This document shows positions 1 through 7,473 of a stretch of 37,365 bases of DNA, in pieces (the stretch's first letter is position 1; every line of letters begins with the position of its first letter). A program made the translations under genes and the position numbers. Source of the DNA: Acidobacteriota bacterium (GTDB lineage Bacteria; Acidobacteriota; Terriglobia; Bryobacterales; Bryobacteraceae); assembly GCA_021813825.1 (NCBI GenBank), contig JAKAJI010000009.1, positions 1 to 37,365 of the forward strand, in the 5' to 3' direction. A model generated the notes under the pieces. The model made no database searches. It saw only the letters and a list, made by a program, of their open reading frames with translations, and was not told the DNA's origin.

Positions 1-2
1 TC

Positions 3-839
3 GCCGGCCAGGCCGGGAAGAGCTTCGAGGAAGCGGTTGTGGCGCTTGGCTGGGAGGCTCCGCCGGAAGACCCCGCCGTTCTTGCTGCTCGCTGGGCCGC
101 CGAGCTCGACCGTCATCACGTGGCCCGCGCCGCGCTGATTGCGAGCATCCCCGGCGATGAAGGCTCGGTTGTCTGCGCTGCGACGGCTCATCCGGGCCGC
201 TTCCGCGGTTTTATGATGGTCAACCCGGCCGCCGACCGCGCCGTCGAAAATGCCGCTGCGGCGCTGGCGGGCGGCCACATGCACGCCGTCTGTTTATTTC
301 CTGCGCTTCACGGTGTCCCGCTTTCCGACGCGCGAAGCATCGCCGTCGTCGAAGCCGCCGCCGCGCACTCCGCTGCGGTCTTTGTGCACTGTGGAGCGCT
401 CAGCATTGGCTTCCGCACCAAACTCGGTCTTCCCGGCGCCGCCGATATGACGCTGTCGAATCCCTTGGCACTGCACCCGATCGCGCAGCGGTTTCCGCGC
501 GTCCCGTTCCTCGTTCCGCACTTCGGCGCGGGACTGCTGCGGGAAGCCCTCATGCTGGCGGACCTCTGCCCCAACGTGTATCTCGACACCTCCAGCAGCA
601 ATCGATGGATGCGCTATGAAGGTTCGCACTGCGACCTGCGGGAAGTCTTCCGCCGCGCTCTCGAAGTCGCGGGCCCGCAGCGCCTCCTTTTTGGTACCGA
701 CTCCTCGTTCTTCCCCCGGGGCTGGCATGCGGCGATCTTTGAAGTCCAGTCACGGGCGCTCTATGAAATCGGCGTCAACGAGGAAGACGCAGCCCAAATC
801 TTCTCGGGCAACTTCGACCGGCTTTTCCCGGCGACCTGA
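3..839 (+). CDS. Amidohydrolase-family protein (5' end outside window)
   Basis: Metal-dependent hydrolase of the amidohydrolase-2 type (TIM-barrel). The visible part contains FVHCG, then VPHFGAGLLREALMLADLCPNVYLDTSSS, where the His and the aromatic/acidic strand ends fit barrel metal ligands, and finally LLFGTDSSFF near the C-terminus, the usual catalytic Asp region. The reading frame stays open to base 3, and the family's N-terminal HxH metal motif is not in the window. The GTG at 39 offered by the ORF track is therefore probably internal and the gene is cut by the window edge. The substrate cannot be told from the sequence; relatives include aminocarboxymuconate decarboxylase-like and lactonase-like enzymes. 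It ends 116 bases before the next probable start, with no clear terminator. Confidence 0.8.
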   Translation, partial: AGQAGKSFEEAVVALGWEAPPEDPAVLAARWAAELDRHHVARAALIASIPGDEGSVVCAATAHPGRFRGFMMVNPAADRAVENAAAALAGGHMHAVCLFPALHGVPLSDARSIAVVEAAAAHSAAVFVHCGALSIGFRTKLGLPGAADMTLSNPLALHPIAQRFPRVPFLVPHFGAGLLREALMLADLCPNVYLDTSSSNRWMRYEGSHCDLREVFRRALEVAGPQRLLFGTDSSFFPRGWHAAIFEVQSRALYEIGVNEEDAAQIFSGNFDRLFPAT

Positions 840-955
840 GGTATTCCCGAAGGCTATTCCCTGGCAGGGGCATAGGTCTACGTTACCGGGCGAGAGCATT
901 GGGTGATTGGCCTCACCAATCAGATGGGCACATCAGGCCATCGAGTCACCCGGAT

Positions 956-1513
956 ATGCAGATCTTCATGAGGTGGAAACCAGCCTCCCGGCCGACTTCC
1001 CGGCTGGCTGAGTACGAATCGCCGGTGCAACCGGTCCCGCGGACGGTTGTCCTCGAGCCGGGCTTTGCGGAAACAAAGCGTGTGAAAGTGTTTGGACAGG
1101 GTTGGGACGAGTCCGCAGCGCGGGTCCGGCCTGCTGTCATCGCCGCGCCAGCGCCGGATCTGATCCGGCTGGCGGAGCGTTGGGAATCCCGATGGGCGCG
1201 GCCGACGCACTTCCTGGTCATTCTTGGCCGCGTGGATACGGGCCCGGCCACAGCGGAGGAGCGGGATCTGCTCTGGGAAGCTTTCGGTCTCCCGGTGTTC
1301 GAGCAGGTGCTGGACGGTTCGAATCATGTGCTGGCCTACGAGTGCGACGCCCATGATGGCTTTCACGTGCGCCGGGTGGGCCTGCGCCTCAGCGGCTGCG
1401 TGCTCGAGAATTCTCTTTGTGCGTGTGGGGATCCCGCGCCCCGTCTGCTTCCGCTGCCGGCGCCGGCCTACGCCCTGACGCACCGCGCGGGGGAGGATTT
1501 CGCGAGACAATAA
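956..1513 (+). CDS. Unrecognised 185-aa protein
   Basis: I do not recognise this protein with confidence. The frame opens at TTG 899, but codons before 956 lack the third-position G/C bias seen afterwards, so ATG 956 (MQIFMRWK) is the preferred start; ATG 968 is also possible. No signal peptide or membrane segment is visible. The C-terminal third is distinctive: FGLPVFEQVLDGSNHVLAYECDAHDGFHV followed by ENSLCACGDPAPRLLPL. This loosely recalls C-terminal tails of adenylate-forming, phenylacetate-CoA-ligase/LuxE-like proteins, which often have a CxCG segment before an Arg; that comparison is from memory and weak. The CxC could bind metal. It ends 8 bases before the HtrA start, so the two may be co-transcribed. 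The overlapping minus-strand ORF is judged a shadow. Confidence 0.6.
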   Translation: MQIFMRWKPASRPTSRLAEYESPVQPVPRTVVLEPGFAETKRVKVFGQGWDESAARVRPAVIAAPAPDLIRLAERWESRWARPTHFLVILGRVDTGPATAEERDLLWEAFGLPVFEQVLDGSNHVLAYECDAHDGFHVRRVGLRLSGCVLENSLCACGDPAPRLLPLPAPAYALTHRAGEDFARQ

Positions 1514-1521
1514 GCTCACGG

Positions 1522-2946
1522 ATGTCTCGTTTGCGGTTTTATCTGTGGCTAGGGTTGGTGACAGTGCTCGGGGGGCTCCCCGGATCGAGCGTCGCAGCGC
1601 AGGACCGGGTTTCGACGCGCGTGCCGTCGCTGCGGGAGTTCAGCAGTTCGCTCGAATCGCTCTCAAGCCGCGTGCGGCAATCGGTGGTGCAGGTCTTCTC
1701 GATCGGTTATGCTCCGGTAGACGCGTCGCCGGACAGCGACTCGAGCGATCCGGTGGTCTCCAAGCAACACAGCAGCGGGTCGGGAATCGTTCTGTCCTCG
1801 GACGGCTACCTGGTCACCAATGCTCACGTGGTTCAAGGCGCGCGCCGGATTCAGGTAAGGCTGCCGGCGCCAGCCTCGGGAAGCGGCGTGCCGGTGCCGC
1901 AGGCCAAGATTGACGCCAAGCTTGTCGGCATCGACCACGAGACCGATATCGCGGTGCTGAAAGTGGAGCGGACCGGGCTCGAACCGCTCGAATTCGGTAA
2001 CTCAGACGAGCTGCGGCAAGGGCAGGTTGTGCTCGCCTTTGGCAATCCGTTCGGCCTCGAAGGTTCGGTGACGCTGGGCATCATCAGTTCGGTGGCGCGC
2101 CAGATCCGCCCGGACGACACAACGGCTTATATCCAGACGGACGCGCCGATCAACCCGGGCAACAGCGGGGGGCCGCTGGTGGACGACGCCGGGCGCCTGG
2201 TTGGGGTGAACACGCTGATCCTGTCGCAGTCCGGCGGAAGCGAAGGAATTGGTTTTGCGATTCCCAGCAATCTTGTGCAGGCAGTCTATGGCCAGATCCG
2301 CAAGAACGGTCACGTGCACCGGGGCCAGATCGGGATTTACGCGCAAACGATCACGCCGGCGCTGGCGAGCGGCCTCGATCTGCCGCAAGATTGGGGCGTG
2401 GTGGTGAGCGACGTGGACCCGGACAGCCCGGCGAGCGAGGCCGGCATCCGCATCGGCGACATCATTTCCGCCATTGACGGGGGGAAGGTGACGAACCTGC
2501 GCCAACTCGAGTTGGCGATCTTCCGCTACTCGCCCAACGACCGCGCCCACATTCGCGTGCTGCGGGGCAACAAGACGCTCGAACTCGCGGTGCGCGTGAT
2601 CGAGCGTACGGACGACCCGGAGCGATTCGCCGACCTGGCCACGAGCGAGGACAACCTTGTGCCGAAGCTCGGCATTCTTGGGGTCACGATCGACCGCCGG
2701 CTGGCCGATCTGCTGCCCGACCTTCGGCTTGCGGGCGGGGTTGTCGTGGCGGCGCTGTCGCCTGACGCCGACCCTGACGAAACGGGACTGGAGACCGGAG
2801 ACGTCATTCATGGTGTGAACACACACGTGGTTCCGAGTGTGGCCGTTCTCAACGAACTCTTGAAGGACTTTACGAGCGGGGACAATGTCGTGCTGCAGGT
2901 TGAGCGCGACGACCGGCTCATGTTTCTCGTCGTTGAGGTTGAATAG
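1522..2946 (+). CDS. htrA: HtrA/DegP-type periplasmic serine protease (S1C) with two PDZ domains
   Basis: Trypsin-like protease/chaperone that degrades misfolded envelope proteins. ATG 1522 was chosen over the track's 1417 because it begins a clean signal peptide (MSRLRFYLWLGLVTVLGGLPGSSVAAQ). Counted from there, the catalytic triad is His102 (TNAHVV), Asp142 (HETDIAVLKV) and Ser215 (NPGNSGGPLV). PDZ1 follows at about residues 275-365 (GVVVSDVDPDSPASEAGIRIGD) and PDZ2 at about 390-474 (GVVVAALSPDADPDETGLETGD). The length of 474 aa is normal for DegP/DegQ. A Ser/Asp-rich insertion lies before the protease core (residues 66-83). It is followed after 3 bases by a POTRA protein, so a shared envelope role is plausible. 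Confidence in the family is very high; the exact paralogue (DegP, DegQ or MucD) is not resolved. Confidence 0.95.
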   Translation: MSRLRFYLWLGLVTVLGGLPGSSVAAQDRVSTRVPSLREFSSSLESLSSRVRQSVVQVFSIGYAPVDASPDSDSSDPVVSKQHSSGSGIVLSSDGYLVTNAHVVQGARRIQVRLPAPASGSGVPVPQAKIDAKLVGIDHETDIAVLKVERTGLEPLEFGNSDELRQGQVVLAFGNPFGLEGSVTLGIISSVARQIRPDDTTAYIQTDAPINPGNSGGPLVDDAGRLVGVNTLILSQSGGSEGIGFAIPSNLVQAVYGQIRKNGHVHRGQIGIYAQTITPALASGLDLPQDWGVVVSDVDPDSPASEAGIRIGDIISAIDGGKVTNLRQLELAIFRYSPNDRAHIRVLRGNKTLELAVRVIERTDDPERFADLATSEDNLVPKLGILGVTIDRRLADLLPDLRLAGGVVVAALSPDADPDETGLETGDVIHGVNTHVVPSVAVLNELLKDFTSGDNVVLQVERDDRLMFLVVEVE

Positions 2947-2949
2947 AAA

Positions 2950-4344
2950 TTGGTGCGGCGTCTGATTTCGCTGTTATCGCTTGCCGCCGTTTTGGCCGCG
3001 CCCGCGGCGCCCCAAACGGCGAGGAAGAAGCACGCCGCGACAGCCGCTCCGAACCCGGAAACCGGAACGTTTCCCATCCTCAAGCTGGGTGTGCGAGGCA
3101 ACGACGCATTCACGGCGGCCCAGGTGCTCGCCGTTACCGGGCTTAGCCAGGGGGAACGCGTCAAGGCGGCCGACTTCGAAACGGCCCGCCAACGCCTGCT
3201 GGCGACCGGCGCCTTTGAACAGGCTGGCTTTGAATACCACTTCGGCTCGGACGCCAATGGCCCTGGTTTTTTGACCACCTTTGAAGTGAAGGAAGTCCCG
3301 CAGTTTTATGCGATGTCGTTTGAGGACCTGCCGGCGCCGGAGAGCGACCTCCGCCGCTGTCTTCAGCAAAAAGACCCGCTGTTCGGGCCGAAGATCCCCG
3401 TTACGCAGACCTTCCTCGACCGCTACACCGGCTTGATTGAGCAGTGTCTTGCCCCCTACAACTTTAAGGAACACGTGAAGGCTCAGCTCACTGCGGATTA
3501 TTCCCCGGACCTCACAATTCTTTTCCGCCCTTCCACGCCTCGTCCGAACATCGCGGAAGTGTTCTTCACTAACACCGGCGACTTACTGCCGGCCGCATTG
3601 CAGACGGCCATTGCCGGCGCCGCGATCGGCCTGGGTTATACCGAGCACCGTTTCCGGGCGATTCTCGATTCCACCATCCGTCCGCTGTATGAGGCGAAAG
3701 GCCACATCCGCGTCTCGTTTCCTTCGATTGTCACCAAGCCATCGGATAACGTGAAGGGGCTGGCCGTTACGGTGAAAGTGGACCCTGGTCCGGTGTACAA
3801 GCTGATGTCGGTTCGCGTCAGCGGGGCAGAGGACATCCCGCCGCTGATGAAATTCAAGCCAGGGGACGTGGCGGATTTTGACAAGGTGAAAGCGGCGCAG
3901 GCGCGGCTGGACGACATTTTGCACCGCCGTGGCTACCTGCACGAGACGACGGAGGAACTGCGCACCATCGATGATGTGGGACACACCGTGTCGGTGACGC
4001 TTCGCGCCAACCCGGGGCCGCAATACCTGACGGGGAAACTGACCATCGTCGGCCTGGACTTAATCTCGGAACCGGCGATCCGCAAGATCTGGGGCCTTGC
4101 GCCGGGCCAGCCATTTAATGCGGCGTATCCGGACCATTTTCTCAAGGTGGTGCGCGACGAGGGATTGTTCGACAACCTCGGCGCGACCAGTTCGGCGACG
4201 AAGATCCACGAAGATACGAAAACTGTGGACGTGACCCTGACTTTTTCCGGTCCAAAGCGGAAGCAGGATTGGGAGACGCACCCCACGGGAGCGGACCCGG
4301 TACAACCGGACCTCGGTGTTCCGTTTCCGCCTTACCCACCATAG
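2950..4344 (+). CDS. Secreted POTRA-repeat protein without a beta-barrel
   Basis: Exported protein of about 464 aa beginning with a signal peptide (VRRLISLLSLAAVLAAPAAPQ). The rest reads as successive POTRA-like modules: FPILKLGVRGNDAFTAAQVLAVTGLSQGERVKAADFETARQRLLATGAFEQAGF, a second around PNIAEVFFTNTGDLLP, a third around YKLMSVRVSGAEDIPPLMKFKPGDVADFDKVKAAQARLDDILHRRGY, and a last one around LTGKLTIVGLDLISEPAIRKIWGLAPGQPF. POTRA domains in BamA/TamA/FtsQ bind other envelope proteins. The chain stops at PFPPYPP with no room for the 16-strand barrel of BamA, so it is probably a periplasmic partner. The start is TTG 2950 or GTG 2953; neither has a strong Shine-Dalgarno sequence, but the gene lies 3 bases after htrA, suggesting coupling. 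Confidence 0.75.
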   Translation: MVRRLISLLSLAAVLAAPAAPQTARKKHAATAAPNPETGTFPILKLGVRGNDAFTAAQVLAVTGLSQGERVKAADFETARQRLLATGAFEQAGFEYHFGSDANGPGFLTTFEVKEVPQFYAMSFEDLPAPESDLRRCLQQKDPLFGPKIPVTQTFLDRYTGLIEQCLAPYNFKEHVKAQLTADYSPDLTILFRPSTPRPNIAEVFFTNTGDLLPAALQTAIAGAAIGLGYTEHRFRAILDSTIRPLYEAKGHIRVSFPSIVTKPSDNVKGLAVTVKVDPGPVYKLMSVRVSGAEDIPPLMKFKPGDVADFDKVKAAQARLDDILHRRGYLHETTEELRTIDDVGHTVSVTLRANPGPQYLTGKLTIVGLDLISEPAIRKIWGLAPGQPFNAAYPDHFLKVVRDEGLFDNLGATSSATKIHEDTKTVDVTLTFSGPKRKQDWETHPTGADPVQPDLGVPFPPYPP

Positions 4345-4420
4345 ATTCGTGGCCAGACTCGTAGCGCGCCGCCGGAAGCCGCGGCACGCTGGTATCCTGA
4401 CGAGAGAAGCGCACCGCGCC

Positions 4421-4507
4421 GCGGACGTGGCGGAACTGGCAGACGCACTGGATTTAGGTTCCAGCGGCCTCACGGCCATGGGAGTTCGACCCTCCCCGTC
4501 CGCACCA
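4421..4507 (+). tRNA. tRNA-Leu (anticodon TAG)
   Basis: A complete 87-base class II tRNA. The acceptor arm GCGGACG pairs with CGTCCGC, followed by ACCA, so the CCA end is encoded. The anticodon stem CTGGA/TCCAG encloses loop TTTAGGT, giving anticodon TAG, which reads CUA leucine codons. A long variable arm (GCGGCCTCACGGCC region) and the T-arm GGGAGTTCGACCCTCCC fit tRNA-Leu. A TATCCT box lies 24 bases upstream (4392-4397) and could be its -10. A codon for a rare leucine triplet in a GC-rich genome is expected as a single copy. Confidence 0.96.
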
Positions 4508-4633
4508 CATCTTTCGCACTCGATCGCCCAAGTTTGGAAGCGCGTACAAATCTTTGTTCAACCGGCCGCGGCCGGCGTATGCTGGTCCAAAACCCCGTAT
4601 GTGCGGCGCAACGGACCCCATAGGGACGGAAAG

Positions 4634-4655
4634 ATGCCCGCGGTTTGTCGGGCAT
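4634..4655. terminator. Hairpin between tRNA-Leu and the small minus-strand gene
   Basis: Perfect 7-bp inverted repeat ATGCCCG / CGGGCAT around an 8-base loop. It lies 4 bases beyond the stop of the minus-strand gene at 4660-4956 and is followed on that strand by TCTTTCC, a weak T-rich tract. It could end that transcript, and read on the plus strand (followed by TCCTT) it could also end the tRNA transcript. No strong T-run, so termination is inferred. Confidence 0.5.
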
Positions 4656-4659
4656 TCCT

Positions 4660-4956
4660 TCAGCGCTTGATCAGACGCGGCGCGAGGAACCCCAGCGCGG
4701 CGCCGGCCACCAGCGCAATCGCTATCGAGCTGCCCGGGTGGCGCTTGACTTGTCTTCCAGCGCGCGCAGCGCCATCTTCCAACGCCAGACGGCCCCGTTT
4801 CAGGAAACGGCCAGCGGACAGTCTGCCCGCCTCGATCCCCTCACAAAGCGCGGTTCCGGCCTGGCTGAGCCTCTGCTCGACAAAGGCCGCCGTTCGCTGC
4901 GCGCCCTCCACCCATGGTTTCCCTTCCACCTTCAACGGCTTCAGCATCGTCGCCAT
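4660..4956 (-). CDS. Small membrane protein with a glycine-zipper C-terminus (DUF883-like)
   Basis: A 98-aa protein starting MATMLKPLKVEGKPW. The start at 4956 is fixed by a consensus AGGAGG five bases upstream; the track's longer start at 4986 has no such support. The middle is a helical, Ala/Arg-rich stretch (AAFVEQRLSQAGTALCEGIEAGRLSAGRFLKRGRLALEDG), and the end is a single hydrophobic segment with small residues, SSIAIALVAGAALGFLAPRLIKR. This arrangement of amphipathic helix, then one C-terminal membrane helix with G/A spacing and a basic tail, matches the DUF883/ElaB-YgaM type, where such proteins sit in the inner membrane and in E. coli associate with ribosomes. That link is by resemblance only. 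It is divergent from the cfa gene. Confidence 0.75.
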   Translation of the reverse strand: MATMLKPLKVEGKPWVEGAQRTAAFVEQRLSQAGTALCEGIEAGRLSAGRFLKRGRLALEDGAARAGRQVKRHPGSSIAIALVAGAALGFLAPRLIKR

Positions 4957-5089
4957 ATCGGCCTCCTGAACCCCAGAAGCTTGCAATACTCATGCCAGTG
5001 GCTATCTGAACAAATGCCAGGCAAAAACCGACGGGCGGAGTTATCCTGGACTATCAGTTGCACACCACCCTGTGGAGACGAGTTGGAAG

Positions 5090-6388
5090 ATGAGTACTCC
5101 GGACGTGATTCTCAATAATCACAGCGGTCAGGCACACAGGGCCTTTCCGCTTCAAACCTGGTTGCTGCGTCAACTCTCCCAGACCGTCGGCGCCGCCCCT
5201 GTCCGGTTGGCTCTGAAAAGCGGCGCCGAGGTGTCGCCACCTGGCGTCGACCCGCTGGCCACGATTGTCGTGAGGGATTGGCCTACTCTGTTGAAGCTCA
5301 TCGCCGATCCAGAGATGGCATTCGGGGAAGCCTACGCCGATGGCCGGATTGAAGTAGAGGGCGATCTCGCCGGAGCGCTGGCGGCGATTTACCAGGCGTG
5401 GGAAGGCTCCGGCACCGGCCTTTATGAGTGGCTTACGTCAAAGTGCCTGAACTGGCTGCAGGACAACACGCGCGACGGCTCGCGAAACAACATCCATCGC
5501 CACTACGATCTCGGGAACGATTTCTACGAGCTTTGGCTCGATCCCGAGCTCGTTTACACCTGCGCTTATTTCGCCTCGCCCGGCGATTCGCTTGAGACCG
5601 CGCAGAAGTCAAAACTCGACTATGTTTGCCGGAAGTTGCAGCTCCAACCCGGCGAGCGCGTCGTCGAGGCAGGGTGCGGATGGGGTGCGCTGGCGCTTCA
5701 CATGGCGGAGAATTACGGCGTTTCGGTCAGGGCCTACAATATCTCGCATGAGCAGATCGCCTGGGCGCGCAGGCGGGCGGCGTCGAGAGGACTTAGCCAC
5801 CGGGTTGAATTCATCGAAAATGACTACCGCTCGATCGAGGGCAAATACGACGTGTTTGTTTCCGTCGGCATGCTCGAACACGTGGGCGCCGCGCACTATG
5901 CGGATTTTGGCCGGATCATCCACCGGGCGGTTGGCAACGCGGGCCGCGGGTTGCTGCATTTCATCGGGAGGAGTTACAAAGGCGAATTCAGCCGGTGGAT
6001 CCGCAAGCGGATTTTCCCCGGGGCGTATGCTCCAACGCTCGGTGAAGCAGTGAGCGTGCTGCAACCGCATCGCTTCGCGGTGCTCGATGTCGAGAATCTT
6101 CGCGTCCATTACGCGCGGACACTCGAGTGCTGGCTGGAACGCTTCGACAGGGAGGCCGCGCAGGTCTCGGCGAAATACGATCCATGGTTCACGCGAGCGT
6201 GGCGTCTTTACCTGGCTGGCTCGATCGCCGCCTTCCGCGCCGGTACGCTGCAACTGTTTCAGATTACCTTCGGCGGTCCAAAGAGCAAGCAAGTTTCCTG
6301 GACTCGCGCTCCACTCTACGCGAGCGCGACTGACTCAGCGATACCCGGTGCTCCGGGCGCGTCAACATGGAAGCCTGCGACGTTCTGA
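5090..6388 (+). CDS. cfa: Cyclopropane-fatty-acyl-phospholipid synthase family methyltransferase
   Basis: S-adenosylmethionine-dependent enzyme that adds a methylene or methyl group across the double bond of a lipid-bound unsaturated acyl chain. The family signature HRHYDLGNDFYELWLDPELVYTCAYF is present, followed by the SAM-binding motif VVEAGCGWGALALHMAENYGVSVRAYNISHEQ and then VSVGMLEHVG. The N-terminal about 110 residues correspond to the lipid-binding domain of CFA synthases. The length (432 aa from ATG 5090) is slightly above E. coli Cfa (382 aa). ATG 5090 has GGAGA 11 bases upstream; the track's GTG 5072 has less support. The last 22 bases overlap the next gene in another frame, so the two are co-translated. 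Members of this family also make methyl-branched and cyclopropane mycolic acids, so the exact product is open. Confidence 0.92.
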   Translation: MSTPDVILNNHSGQAHRAFPLQTWLLRQLSQTVGAAPVRLALKSGAEVSPPGVDPLATIVVRDWPTLLKLIADPEMAFGEAYADGRIEVEGDLAGALAAIYQAWEGSGTGLYEWLTSKCLNWLQDNTRDGSRNNIHRHYDLGNDFYELWLDPELVYTCAYFASPGDSLETAQKSKLDYVCRKLQLQPGERVVEAGCGWGALALHMAENYGVSVRAYNISHEQIAWARRRAASRGLSHRVEFIENDYRSIEGKYDVFVSVGMLEHVGAAHYADFGRIIHRAVGNAGRGLLHFIGRSYKGEFSRWIRKRIFPGAYAPTLGEAVSVLQPHRFAVLDVENLRVHYARTLECWLERFDREAAQVSAKYDPWFTRAWRLYLAGSIAAFRAGTLQLFQITFGGPKSKQVSWTRAPLYASATDSAIPGAPGASTWKPATF

Positions 6389-7473
6389 TCGTGGGTGGTG
6401 GCCCCGCCGGATCCTCGTGCGCCTGGGGACTGCGCCGTAGCGGTCTCGATGTGCTTCTTCTCGATAAGAGAACTTTCCCGCGCGACAAGGTGTGCGGCGG
6501 ATGGATCACGCCCAGGGTCCTTCACTCGCTCGGGATCAGCCCTCTCCAGTACTCCCGCTATAACCTGTTGCAGCCGATGACGGGATTTCGCGTCGGTCAG
6601 ATGGACGGGCCGGCGATCGAGACCAGTTACGGGGCACCCGTCAGTTACGGCATCCGGCGCTGCGAGTTTGACGAATACCTGCTCAGCCGCACCCGCGTGC
6701 GCGTGGCGCTTGGCGTCGGCCTGTCCAGCCTCGAACGCAGCGGGGGCGCATGGCTGGTCAATGAAAGTATCCGCGCCCGCGTCGTCGTTGGCGCCGGCGG
6801 TCACTTTTGTCCGGTCGCGGCACTGGTCGGAGGGAAGAAGCCGGACGAAACTCCGGTTGTCGCCCAGGAGACCGAGTTTGAAATGGACGGGACGCAGGCC
6901 GACGCCTGCCGCGTTCAAGGGGAAATGCCCGAACTCTACTTCTGCCGCGACATGAAAGGGTACGGCTGGTGTATCCGGAAGGGCAACTTCCTCAACGTCG
7001 GTTTAGGCCGAACCGATCCGCATCGTCTTTCCACGCACGTGGCCGGCTTCATCCGCTTTCTGAACGAATCGGGGCGCGTTCCTTTCTCCGTGCCCACGCC
7101 GCGCGGACACGCTTACCTGCTTCGGGGTACGTCGCCGCGCACCGTGGTGGATGACGGTTTGCTGCTGATCGGCGATTCGGCCGGCCTCGCGCATCCGCAA
7201 AGCGGGGAAGGCATCGGCCCGGCCGTCGCTTCCGGTTTGGCCGCCGCCAAGGCCATCCGCTCCGCGCGCCGGAATTATGAGCGCGAGAAACTCACCAGCT
7301 ACACTGAGTACCTCAACGCCAACCCGCCGGCGTGGGCCGCGAGAGCCGGCCGGCTTCTTCCTTCGGGATTGTCTGCCCTCGCCGCGAGGGTGCTGCTGCG
7401 CCAACCCTGGTTTGTTCGCCACGTCGTTCTGGACGGCTGGTTCCTGCACCCGGCCGGAAGCGCACGCAGCTAA
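6367..7473 (+). CDS. Geranylgeranyl-reductase-family FAD-dependent oxidoreductase
   Basis: Flavoprotein of the COG0644 type. The N-terminus has the dinucleotide fold DVLIVGGGPAGSSCAWGLRRSGLDVLLLDKRTFPRDKVCGGWI, in which KVCGG is characteristic. The second FAD motif is LLIGDSAGLAHPQSGEGIGPAVASGLAAA at about residues 262-290. A middle segment, DMKGYGWCIRKGNFLNVGLG, parallels the GYxWxFPKG substrate-site segment of archaeal geranylgeranyl reductases, with FP replaced by IR. Such enzymes saturate isoprenoid or other lipid double bonds. It starts inside the end of the CFA-type methyltransferase, so the two probably act on the same lipid. Its TAA stop overlaps the stop of the convergent dehydrogenase gene. 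FixC-like or halogenase-like roles are less likely but not excluded. Confidence 0.82.
   Translation: MEACDVLIVGGGPAGSSCAWGLRRSGLDVLLLDKRTFPRDKVCGGWITPRVLHSLGISPLQYSRYNLLQPMTGFRVGQMDGPAIETSYGAPVSYGIRRCEFDEYLLSRTRVRVALGVGLSSLERSGGAWLVNESIRARVVVGAGGHFCPVAALVGGKKPDETPVVAQETEFEMDGTQADACRVQGEMPELYFCRDMKGYGWCIRKGNFLNVGLGRTDPHRLSTHVAGFIRFLNESGRVPFSVPTPRGHAYLLRGTSPRTVVDDGLLLIGDSAGLAHPQSGEGIGPAVASGLAAAKAIRSARRNYEREKLTSYTEYLNANPPAWAARAGRLLPSGLSALAARVLLRQPWFVRHVVLDGWFLHPAGSARS

Noticed and set aside
4316-4969. 217-aa plus-strand ORF across the tRNA
   Set aside because: It runs straight through the tRNA-Leu gene and a hairpin, and is antisense to the small membrane protein.
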